Part shown: positions 35,700 to 45,749 of the stretch, piece after piece
How the letters are laid out: the number at the start of each line of letters is the position of its first letter
Numbering within the stretch: position 1 is the stretch's first letter
Assembly (NCBI GenBank): GCA_029844215.1
Contig: CM056733.1
Span: 50,295,142-50,359,141, forward strand
Length of the DNA stretch: 64,000 nucleotides
Origin: Przewalskia tangutica
Lineage: Eukaryota > Streptophyta > Magnoliopsida > Solanales > Solanaceae
Reading direction: 5' to 3'
Notes under the pieces: model-generated
What the model was told of the DNA's origin: nothing
Database searches by the model: none
What the model saw: only the letters and a program-made list of their open reading frames with translations
Position numbers and translations under genes: made by a program

Positions 35700-38609
35700 C
35701 GTCGACGACCCACGCGGCGGTGCCCTACCTGGGCACCCCTTTCTGGTATATATCAGAGAATAGTAGCGGAACATATACAACACATAAACATCACAGGCTA
35801 GCCGATAAGGCCGCCCTCCATAAAATATACATAACCAAAAGTAAAATAGTACAACTTTGTTCTTACAGCCCAAACCACAAATGTGACTACAGACCTCTAG
35901 GAATAACAACTGTGGCGGGACAGGGCCCCGCCATACCCCTGAATGTACATAATATCTACAACATCAGGGAGAACCGTACCAAAAGACAAGCCTCCGGAGA
36001 AATGGAGCTTCTGACACCTGATCAATGATCCTAAGAATGAGGATCCACCACCTGCTACCTACTGCGGCGTGACGCAGCCACACGAGAAGGGGGTCAGTGC
36101 ACAATATGTACCAAGTATGCAAAACTGGAAAAAAATACTGTAATTATATCATAAGTCTAAATAAAGCTGGAGACATGTACGATAATCAATTTACAGTACA
36201 CTGTGCCTTACTAACAATGAGAGTAACAAGTATAAACTTTACTGCATAAAAATAGGAGGCTCATGATCAAAGTAGGGTCATCCGCCCGTGGTATCATTAA
36301 GCAATCCTACTCCTGAGACTATTTCACCCGCATAGGTCCTAGGGACCCGCAATGGAGCGATGCGCTCCGCATGGGACTATTTCACCCGCACAGGACTATT
36401 TCATCCGCTTGGGCCCGGTGGGCCCGCAATGAGTACAAACGCCGCACTCGCATCATGGGTAGCAAATCCATGGAATTAGTAGTAACCCGGGGCTTTCCCC
36501 CCGTAAGAATAACTTAAACTAGCACAACCGGCTATCATACATAACATAAGCGCTACCGGCCTATCATAATATAAGCAAGTTAAGAAATCCCCTAACTTCT
36601 TATTAACATTATTATTATACCCTCTCATTTTAGTTTACTTAAGGCACTAACATGTCATTTTTAAAAATCGGGGAATTTAACCCAAGTACTACGTACTTCT
36701 ATCCTTTTAAAATGACTCTTTTTCATATAAAATTTCCAAGATACTAATAACCATAGTATCAAGTCACAACTACTTTTCAAGACAAGTCACAATACCTTTT
36801 AGAAATATAATTAGGCTTCTAAATCAAGTGACTTCTTTTCTCTTAAAACCTTAGGCAATTGATGCCTTCAAATCAATTTGCCTTTCCTAAATTCAAATCA
36901 TTTATCCTTAGTTATATTACTTAGAGTAAATCTTTCTTTTGTTAACTTTCCATAAAGCTAATATAACCAACTTCCCATAAAGTCGTTATATTAACTTTAT
37001 ACTTTTGTCAATTACACTTTCCTATATCCAAGGGACTTATACGTTTAAAACGAAACAAGTATCATATACTTTAAAACACTTCAAGTCCCTTAACTTTGAA
37101 AACTAAGACATCCTTACTACTTTTAAACAAGTGAGTTAATCTCCTAACTCAACCGACTTGGACATTCTTAAAACAAGTAAAGGATATCAAAGTCTTGTAC
37201 GTCTACCGTACTATATAAGTACAACTATTCATGCTCAAGAGATAGGAAAGTTCTACATACCTCTTCGGGTCAAACCACTTGCCAAGTCCAATTTACCGCA
37301 CGTAGTATGTCAACCTATAATGACCATAATACCTCTATTAACTTCTTACTTCAAACGTAGAATATAATAAGTGCAAAGCCACTAAATTCTACGGAAAATC
37401 GGACAACACTTCCTTTGTTTCTACATACTTTGCCACCTTTTTCAAGGCCGAATTCAATAACCAAACACACCACATTTAAGGCTCAACAATGTAGTTATCA
37501 ACAGGGGATTACACGCCTACAAGACGTGTAAAATTCCGCCCCACAATTGATATCAAACTAGTACAAACTACAAGTGTAAATTCAACAACTTGAGATACAA
37601 CAACACCAATTCTTATCCAATTTCCTTTTCAATCCATGTTGTTTAGTATAACATGATATCAAGTCGCAATCGATTATAACCACTACAATCTTCAAGTAAG
37701 TAACATGCGACGATTCTAATTAACGACCAAATTGTAATCCAACTTCAAATGGCTTATATGACATTTTGGATTTTAGGCTACAACAATCCATATCACTTAT
37801 AAATCTTCAACACATATACTTCATTCTAGTAAAAATGTAAGGCTAACAACAATATATAATCTTGTAACACTTTAAGAGAGCAAGATTGTAACCTCAACGA
37901 GTCTTAGTCCAACTTCAAATCCGAAGTTGCTCCCTAGCAACTTAGAGCCTCTTCTTGACACTTCAATACACCACTTGAGACCCTTAGAATATCACAAACA
38001 ACTTTCCTTTAATCTTCCAATCAAAAGCTAGGAAAGCAACTAGGTTTTCACCTTGCGACTAATACGAAAACAATCTTTTTCAGGGATCTTTCTATTGAGA
38101 TACCCTTACAATACCCTCATGAACCTTGGTTTAAAGTGTGGAGCTTATTGGACAACAAACACATTTTTTTTTCTTTTCTAATAGGTGAACCCGAGAGCTT
38201 CAAGCTTGTTCATCCAATTTCTTGAATTTTTTTCTAAGTATGGAATGCTTGTGTCACTACTAGTATACTTATATAGTAACATGGAGGGTCAAGATTTGCA
38301 CAAATGTGAGGTTTGTATGAATCTTTTAAATATCAAGCTAAGTGGCCCCATTGACTAAGTCAAATATATCAAGCTCTACTACTTGCAAGACTTTGTCATC
38401 TTAATAATGGTCAAATGACCCTTATACCCATGTTGATTTTCGTCCAAGCTTACTTAAAGGGGGTGACACGTGTCGCCCTCCCATTCGTCACAATATTACA
38501 TTTTCCGACAATTCCATAATCCCGATAAATTTTTACTAGTCTCAAATCTTAACATTTGGGATTCTTACGTACGTTCTTAAAACATATCATGTAATTACGG
38601 GGTGTAACA
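35700..38609 (-). repeat. Element C 5' LTR (starts CG instead of TG)
   Basis: From about 35740 on it matches C's left LTR closely and ends TACGGGGTGTAACA. The first 40 bp (CGTCGACGACCCACGCGGCGG) instead resemble E's start (TGTCACGACGACCC and GGCGGTGCCCTAC), and the expected terminal TG is CG. TATA box CTATATAAG at 38268-38276; G-box palindrome at about 38462-38480. Confidence 0.85.
38260..38482 (-). promoter_or_regulatory. Element C 5' LTR promoter motifs
   Basis: Minus-strand CTATATAAG (38268-38276) and GGGTGACACGTGTCGCCCTC (38461-38480), the clearest example of the U3 palindrome with CACGTG at its centre. Confidence 0.6.
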
Positions 38610-38810
38610 ATAAAGTTCCATAATTCTTATAAATTCTATAAGTCTCAATTACCAAAATTGAGAATCCAATTCTCAATAACAAACCTTTTTCTTTCACGTG
38701 GTTCAGAACATTTTCCGTAGGAAAAAAAATCTTTCTTCCTTTTCAAACTTAGAGTCGCATTCTCTTGCGTACGTCCTCATAAACATACTCTGAAACTACG
38801 GGGTGTAACA
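38610..38810 (-). repeat. Element G 3' LTR, last 201 bp
   Basis: LTR-like sequence with TTACGTACG-type strings, ending CTACGGGGTGTAACA directly before a PPT-like run. The rest lies left of element C and outside the window. Confidence 0.82.
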
Positions 38811-38846
38811 TTCTATCCTCCTTAGAAATATTCATCCCGAATGTTC
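38811..38846 (-). other. Element G decayed polypurine tract and hairpin
   Basis: Minus strand AAGGAGGATAGAA next to the LTR, interrupted by pyrimidines, and a weakened hairpin (AATATTCA versus GAATGTT). Both match the intact forms in C but carry substitutions, as expected for an old copy. Confidence 0.75.
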
Positions 38847-38889
38847 TTTCTAAGTTTAATCAAAATCAGATAACGACATAGTCCCTCTT

Positions 38890-39134
38890 AACTATACTCT
38901 ATTCTCGTTCCGCCATAAGACTTTTACGGAAGCCACGTCCTTTGTCCGCAGTCGCCTGACCTGGCGATCGAGTATTGCTATGGGACTCTCCTCATACGAT
39001 AACACCTCTGTCACCTGGACATCACCAACTGGGAACACTCTGGATGGATATCCGATACACCTCCCAAAAAATAGAAACATAAAAGACCGGATGTACAGCC
39101 TCCAAATCGGACGACAGACCCAACTCATAGGCAA
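38890..39134 (-). pseudogene. Element G chromodomain, C-terminus deleted
   Basis: Reads EVLSYEESPIAILDRQ, then RRLRTKDVASVKVLWRNENRV, then ends. The TWEAEEDM...YPHLF half found in A and C is missing; a deletion near 38900 joins it to 3' noncoding sequence. Confidence 0.82.
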
Positions 39135-39156
39135 CCTTGCCTACTCTACGGACAAT

Positions 39157-39888
39157 CTAATAAGGCCCAATGTACCTTGGGATAAGTTTCCCCTTCTTTC
39201 CAAACCTCATCACACCCTTCATGGGTGACACCTTCAGGAAAACCCAATCATCAATCTCAAACTCCAAGTGTCGACGCCGATTATCTGCATACGATTTACG
39301 ATTGCCGACTCGAGCTAGCAATCTCTCCTGGATAAGCTTCACCTTATCCACAGCCTGCTGAATCAAGTCCGGCCCGACTAACTGAACCTCGCCCACATCT
39401 AACCAGCCTATAGGCGACCTGCACTTCCTTCCATACAAGGCCTCATATGCCGTCATCTGGATACTGGAATGGTAGCTGTTATTATACGCAAACTCAACAA
39501 GAGGCAAATGATCCTCCCAGCTACCTCTGAAATTAATAACACAAGCCCGTAACATATCCTCAAATGTATGGATAGTACGTGCTGCCTGTCCGTCGGTCTG
39601 AGGATGAAATGCAGTACTGAGGCTCACCTGCGTCCCTAATCCCTTCTGGAAAGACCTCCAGAAATTAGCCGTAAACTGGGCTCCTCTGTCCGATATAATA
39701 GATATAGGGACCCCATGCAGTCTCACGATCTCCCGGATGTAGAGTCTAGCATAATCCTCGGCCGAATAAGTCGTCCTGACTGGAAGAAAGTGGGATGATT
39801 TCGTCAGCCTGTCTACTATAACCCAGATGGAATCATACTTCCTCTGAGTACGAGGTAACCCTGTAACAAAATCTATGTTGATCACCTC
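39157..39888 (-). pseudogene. Element G integrase core, catalytic Glu replaced
   Basis: Frame 39157-39885 (242 residues). Asp5 (NIDFVTG) and Asp66 (ISDRG) are present with 61-residue spacing. At the third catalytic position residue 102 is Ala (codon 39580-39582, GCA) where A and C have Glu. The frame ends at 39157 with TAG where C has a glutamine codon CAG. A TAG near 39895 replaces the Trp of the TWKWE motif. Both stops fit C-to-T change at CAG. Confidence 0.88.
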
Positions 39889-39899
39889 CCATTTCTAGG

Positions 39900-40246
39900 T
39901 CGGAATCTCAATCGTCTGCAACAACCCACCAGGCTTTTGGTGCTCCACCTTGACCTGCTGACAATTCGGACACTGACCAACGAACTCTGCAACGTCCCTC
40001 TTCAGGCCATCCTACCAATACATACATCTGAGGTCGTGGTACATCTTTGTCGACCCCGGATGAATAGAGTAACGAGCATTGTGTGCCTCCTCCAGAACCT
40101 GCTGACGAAGTCCTGCAACATCAGGTACACACAATCGTATCTTAGCACCCCATCAGGTGCTACCTCGAATGGACCCTTCTCCTCTCGAAGAGCTGTATCT
40201 CGATACCGCATCATAATCGTATCCTCATATTGTTGCCTCTTCACCT
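39900..40246 (-). pseudogene. Element G integrase zinc-binding region
   Basis: Minus-strand DNA matches A's HHCC domain (GTCGTGGTACATCTT and CACCTTGACCTGCTGACAATT), with the frame 40002-40244 covering the first half and a shift before the CxxC half. Confidence 0.75.
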
Positions 40247-40247
40247 C

Positions 40248-40658
40248 CTAAACAATGGAAGACTCGACAACCTCTCGAACCCGAACCCCACTACTATCGG
40301 ATCCAACCAATCGAACCCCAAGGCTCGCTAGCTGATGTATCTCGCGGACCATGCCCCTTCTATCTGGCTGCACGTCTGACAGACTACCCATAGATCTACG
40401 ACTAAGAGCGTCTGCAACTACATTGGCCTTCCCTGGGTGGTATAGGATATCGACATCATAATCCTTAAGTAACTCTAACCACCATCTCTGCCGCAAGTTC
40501 AGCTCCCTCTGGCTGAAGATATACTGGAGGCTCTTGTGGTCTGTAAAAATATCCACATGAACTCCATATAAATAATGCCTCCAGATCTTCAAGGCATGAA
40601 TCACTGCTGCCAACTCCAGATCATGCGTAGGGTAGTTCTTCTTATGATTCTTGAGCTG
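40248..40658 (-). pseudogene. Element G RNase H
   Basis: Frame 40248-40613 contains DIFTDHKSLQYIF, WWLELLKDYDVDILYHPGK and ANVVADALSRRS. The first Asp (YCDASG) lies in the RT frame. The acidic residues of RNase H look retained. A TGA near 40663 separates this frame from the RT frame. Confidence 0.88.
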
Positions 40659-41600
40659 TCAAGATGCGTAAGCTATAACCTTACCATGCTGTATCAACAC
40701 ACATCCAAGCCCGACACCCGACGCATCACAATAAACCACATACCCGTCTAAACCTTCTGGAAGAGTAAGATCTGAGGCCGTCGTAAATTTCTCCTTCAGT
40801 AATTGGAAGCCCTTTTCAAAAGCATCCGTCCAATGGAACTTAGCCGCTTTCTGAGTCAGCCTAGTCAAAGGTGCTGAAATTGAAGCAAACTTCTCCACAA
40901 ACCTCCGATAATAACCCGTAAGGCCCAAAAAGCTGCGCACCTCAGTTGGTGTAGTAGGTCTAGGCCAAGTCTTGACTGCCTCAATCTTTGCTGTATCAAC
41001 CCGAATATCATCGACCCCGATAACATGCCCTAAGAATGCCACTGAAGTCAACCAAAACTCACATTTAGAGAAATTAGCATACAATTGCCGTCTCTGGAAG
41101 ACCCTCAGTACCATCCTCAAATGATCTGCATGCTCCTGCTCCGTGCTAGAATAAACCAGGATAGCATCAATGAATACTATAACAAACGTATCTAGAAATG
41201 GCTTGAATACCCGGTTCATTAAATCCATAAATACTGCTGGAGCATTAGTCAAACCGAAAGACATCACCCTGAACTCATAATGCCCATACCGGGTCCTGAA
41301 TGAAGTCCTTGGGACATCTGCCTCCCTAACACGCACATGATGATAACCAGATCGCAGGCCTATCTTGGAAAAACACTTCGCTCCCTGCAACTGATCAAAC
41401 AAATCATCAATCTTGGGGAGGGGGTATCTAATTTTTATGGCTACATTGTTCACCGCTCAATCGACACACGCGTGCGGCCCCATCCTTCTTCTTTACAAAC
41501 AATACCGGCGCTCCCCAAGGTGAAGTACTAGGCCTAATAAATCCTTTCTCCAGCAAATCTTTCAGCTGGTCCTTCAACTCCCTTAACTCAGCAGGTGTCA
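40659..41600 (-). pseudogene. Element G reverse transcriptase, two catalytic Asp replaced
   Basis: Frame 40659-41453 (264 residues) spans fingers/palm to connection (RYPLPKIDDLFDQLQGAKCF, GLTNAPAVFMDLMN, SKCEFW, VYCDASG). Motif A reads IGLRSGY (codon 41358-41360, GGC) where A has IDPRSGY. The YxDD-equivalent box reads FIDAILVYS (codon 41163-41165, GCT) where A has FIDDILVYS. A frameshift near 41440-41460 splits it from the N-terminal part. The enzyme should be inactive. Confidence 0.9.
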
Positions 41601-42270
41601 TTCTGTATGGCAGAATAGATATAGGTCGAGTATCTGGCAGAACATCAATACAGAACTCTATCTTCCTCTCAGGAGGAATACCTCGGAGATCGTCTGGGAA
41701 AACATCCGGAAATTCTCTAACAACCGGAACTAACTGAAGGTCTGGTAACTCAGCCTCTGTATCAAATACCCGAATAAGATGGTAGATATATCCCTTCTGA
41801 ACCATCTTCCTAGTTTTGAGGTACGAAGTAAACCTACCCCTTGGCGACGCAGTATTCCCTTTCCACTCGATAACCGGTTCATCGGGAAACTCGAACCTTA
41901 CCAATCTCTCCCTATAGTCCACATTGGCGTAGCAAGAATCCAACCAATCCATACCCATAATAGCATCAAAGTCCATCATATCCAACTCTATCAAGTCGGC
42001 TAGAGTCTGACGACTGTATATAGTCACTGGGCAAGCCTTATATACCCGTTCCGCTACCACCGAATCACTTACTGGCGTAGCTACCTCAAAAGGTTCTATG
42101 GACTCAGGCTCTATCCCTATTCTACCAATAATATGAGGAGATATATAGGACAAAGTAGAACCCGGATGTATCAAAGCATATACGTCACAACATGAAACCA
42201 ATAATGTACCTGTGACGACATCCGGCGACGCCTCCTGGTCCTGACTACTGGATAAGGCATAAATGCGGTT
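41601..42270 (-). pseudogene. Element G aspartic protease, active-site Asp replaced
   Basis: Within frame 41428-42477 the protease signature reads ALIHPGSTLSY, with His at codon 42166-42168 (CAT), where A reads ALIDP. Downstream MGMDWLDS and the C-terminal part are intact. An Asp-to-His change abolishes a retropepsin-type active site. Confidence 0.87.
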
Positions 42271-42299
42271 CTGAGGACCGCTGGAATTAGGACCCCTGC

Positions 42300-43571
42300 T
42301 ACGACCTTTGCCGCGACCTACTGGCCCATAAGCACCCTGCCCTCCGGGGCGAGTAACCGCAGGAGATGAAGACCCGGCAAATGACCCTGTAGGCTGAACC
42401 CTACCATCTGCGCTACCTCTGGTCGGACAACTCTTCGAAAAATGGCCCTGCCGGCCGCAAGTGAAACAAGCTCCCAAAGAACTACTATAATTCCCGAAAT
42501 GGAGTTTACCGCATCAGCCACACCGAGGGGGGGTGGTGGTCTCGATCGGTTAAAACCCGTGCCTTCCTGGAAACCCGAAGTCCTGGAGCCCTGACCTGCC
42601 CCTGCATACCCTGGACGTCCTGAAGACTGCGACGAAGTACTCTGTACTGGCTGAGGTGCATATCCAGCCTGCTGCTGAGGTTGTCCGCCTCGAAAGTTAC
42701 CAAAGGACCCTGTTGTCTTGGCCCTCTTATGCTGACCCTGGTCATTACGTCGACCTCTACGTTCTTCAGTCCCCTGTGCATAAGCCTGTATGCGGGAAAT
42801 TTCCATGCCCGACTGAAGAGCTACCTATGTGCAACCCTCTGCTAAATAATCATCAAGCCTCGTGACATAGCGGTGCACTCTATCCTCCATGTCTGCTACT
42901 AGAGTGGGGGCATACCAAGCCAACGAGTCGAACTCTATGTTGTACTCCCGAACCGTCCGCCCATTCTGCCTCAACATCATAACATATCCACCCGGGCTCT
43001 CCTCATCTGTGGAGGCAAGAAGTGGTTAAGAAACGCCTCCGAGAACTCGTCCCAACCAGCTGAAAGCGCATGCTCCTCCCGGGATAGTTCCCATGAATCA
43101 AACCAGTTGACTGCAATATCACGCAGCCGATGAGAACCCAATACCACTGACTCTGTCTCTGAGGCCTTGATCACCTTCATGATCCTGCGGTGTCAATAAA
43201 CTCTGAGGATTTTCCTCGATTCTCGATCCATAGAACTCGCGGTGGTACTGACTCGAAGTCCGAAGCCTCAAACTATCGGTTAGGGTGCGCGCGATCTTGG
43301 CTCCATACGTCCTCGCCTCGCCCACAATCCTAGCTAGTAATCGCCATCTCCTTGTAACCCATATCCTCTGCTCTGGCCGTGGGATCGAGGCTCAGTCTGC
43401 GTGGCCTCGGTGAGATCATTTGCTCTAAACTCTCTCTGGGCGGCGTCATAGAACTTGCCGTCAAGCACTATCTCGTGCAATGGTGGGTATGTGCCACAGT
43501 AACCCTCTGCGTCCTACTAACGACTCTCTGTTTGCCTTGCCGCCGGGCGCGGTTGCCTTGCGTGGAGGCAT
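42300..43571 (-). pseudogene. Element G gag
   Basis: The start at 43571 reads MPPRKATAPGGKA. Capsid-region frames at 42977-43325, then 42318-42806, then a CCHC knuckle CFTCGRQGHFSKSC (about 42430-42468). About 1.1 kb from start to knuckle is the full-length spacing used here as reference. Several frame shifts divide it. Confidence 0.85.
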
Positions 43572-43761
43572 AACTGGTACATAAGAATATGTCAGAGGGA
43601 GTTCAACCTATAACACAACTCTATTGCACGATCTCAGAGTGAGAAGAATGGAAACCAATCCTAAATATCCTGTAGCCTCCTGATCATAGGTGTGGTGCAC
43701 AACACGCCGATAATCAAGACTCTAATAGATACAATCTGTAGACACTTTTCGAGGATTAACT

Positions 43762-43773
43762 GCTCTGATACCA
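43762..43773 (-). other. Element G primer-binding site (canonical)
   Basis: Minus strand TGGTATCAGAGC, the exact complement expected for the 3' end of plant initiator-Met tRNA, four bases from the LTR. It is the only canonical copy in the window. Confidence 0.93.
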
Positions 43774-43777
43774 CTTT

Positions 43778-44413
43778 TGTGACGACCCGACCTCGGGCCC
43801 GCGACTGGTGCCTTACCCGGGCACCCTAGTAGATATACATCAGAGAAAACCAGCGGAATAAACTCATAAACATGGAACAATGTAAAATAAGAGACAGACT
43901 AACCGATAAGGTTGCCTTTCAACATGTATATAAAAATCAAAAGCCTGAACAGTTATATCCTTTACAAACCCAACTCACAACAGGACTACATACCTCTAAG
44001 AGTTTATAACAACTATGACGAGACAGGGCCTCGCCATACCCCTAAATGTACATAACCTACAATGACAGGGAACCATACCAAAAGTAAGTAAACTGTTCTT
44101 TTTATCCTCCTTAAGTCGTTATAACTAACTTCCCATAAAGCTATTATAACACTTATATTTTAAGCAATTCAAACAATCACACTCTTTTGAGAAACCAAAA
44201 ACTTATTCTTTTAAAACCAAGTATCAATTTCTTTCCGAATAATAATTCACAACTTTTTAGAATAATTCAACGCTCTTAAGATTTAGAAGTCAAGGACATC
44301 AAAATGAAACCAAATTCATTTAACACACGTACGTCTATCGTACTATATATTTCTTAATAATCATGCTCAAGAGGATAGGAAGAGTCACATAACTCCTCGG
44401 CTAAATCCACTTT
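43778..44413 (-). repeat. Element G 5' LTR, truncated piece
   Basis: Starts TGTGACGACCCGACC. After about 300 bp (near 44090) it jumps to the AT-rich AACTTCCCATAAAG region, so the GC-rich array part is deleted. It is cut at 44413 by H. Confidence 0.8.
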
Positions 44414-45749
44414 TGTCACGACCCGAACCCGGGCCCGTGACTGGTGCCTTACCCCGGGCACCCTAGTGATACAACATCAGAGTAATCAGCGGAACATAAA
44501 ACAAGACATGAAAATATTAAGAAGTAAGAAAGCGATGTCGGAGAAAACTTGCCTTCGGCATATATATAAATCAATTTTAAAACGAACGATTTACATCCCA
44601 TTACAACTCGCCCACAGCGATTACTACGCACCTAAGAATGATCGACAATAATGGCGGACAGGGGCCGCCATACCACGAATGTAAATACCTACAACGACGA
44701 GGACTATACCACGATAAGCCTCCGGAAAGCGAAGCTTCCCATTTGGTATGACCCAGAACTAGGATCAACGATGGTGTACCTCAACTGCTGGCGTGACGCG
44801 GCCCCGAAAAGGTCGATCTAATAGGTACCAAGTATGTGAATCGTAAAGTACTTAAATGAAAACATATCATTTTAAAAAGCAGTTTTGCAAGTATGTATGA
44901 AACAACCGAGGTAACCGCATAGTGTCATATCATAAACAAGAGCAACAATAGGTAAATCGTAGCGAGGTCTTTTCTAGGCCGCGAATGATCGAGCGGGCCA
45001 ATTGCGTAGTATCACCATGCAAGCCTAATCACGGACTCCGTAGTCCGCATAGGCCACTCATATAGGCCGCATAGGGTATGTAACCCGCATCGAGGGTAGC
45101 TACTCCTCTCGGCGTATCACCGACCCGCGATCGCGTGGCGCGAGACGCGTGACCACGAGGGCGCAAACTAACCGGAACTCCGTAGTTCCGCATGGATCCC
45201 GGACCCGCGTAGGTATTCTCGAATCATGGTCCCGGATCACCGAGTCTACCCGCGTCGGAGGCGGCTTAACCTCGGAAATAAGTCAAGGTGAGTGGTACAA
45301 TACCAACATAACGGTGATAGTCAAACAACTTTAAAGCGCGATCGAGGAAAACCCTTTACACTAACATCACAAGATACTAACACACGTAGCATCCTAGCGT
45401 GTTTACTTATCAATCAACAAGAAAGTATTACAAGGCTATCACAAACCAACACAATCAAGTTATACACACAAGGTACTTTACTATATGTCAACAAGTTGGG
45501 TTTTATCCCCAAAGTATTTCATACATTAACTCTTTAAAAGATACGTTACGTTTACAAAAGTCACACAATACGTAGTATATGAAAATAGAGTGATTATCTT
45601 TTGAAGTAAATCAAAACACTTCTCTTCAGAAATCAAGTAACAACATTCTTTTCCAAATGTTTCAAGTTTGCCTAATTTCAATTACTCAAGTTTCTCATTT
45701 TCGAAAGGTTTCGTAGTTCATAATTTTAATCACTTAATGATATAATTCT

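Larger units (their letters stand above)
13509..38609 (-). mobile_element. Element C: composite chromovirus with D, E and F inside
   Basis: The left LTR (13509-19323, interrupted by D) and right LTR (35700-38609) are near-identical, so they are one pair. Internal sequence kept is the PPT and integrase-chromodomain (19324-20660). The remaining pol and gag are missing; E and a recombination junction take their place. C sits in G's LTR with right flank ataaa (38610-38614). Confidence 0.8.
38610..44413 (-). mobile_element. Element G: oldest autonomous chromovirus in the nest
   Basis: The tail of the 3' LTR (38610-38810), a complete but mutated internal region with gag and pol (38811-43777) and the first 636 bp of the 5' LTR (43778-44413). 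C interrupts its left LTR and H its right LTR. Order on the minus strand is gag, protease, RT, RNase H, integrase, chromodomain, as in Ty3/gypsy. Confidence 0.88.
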
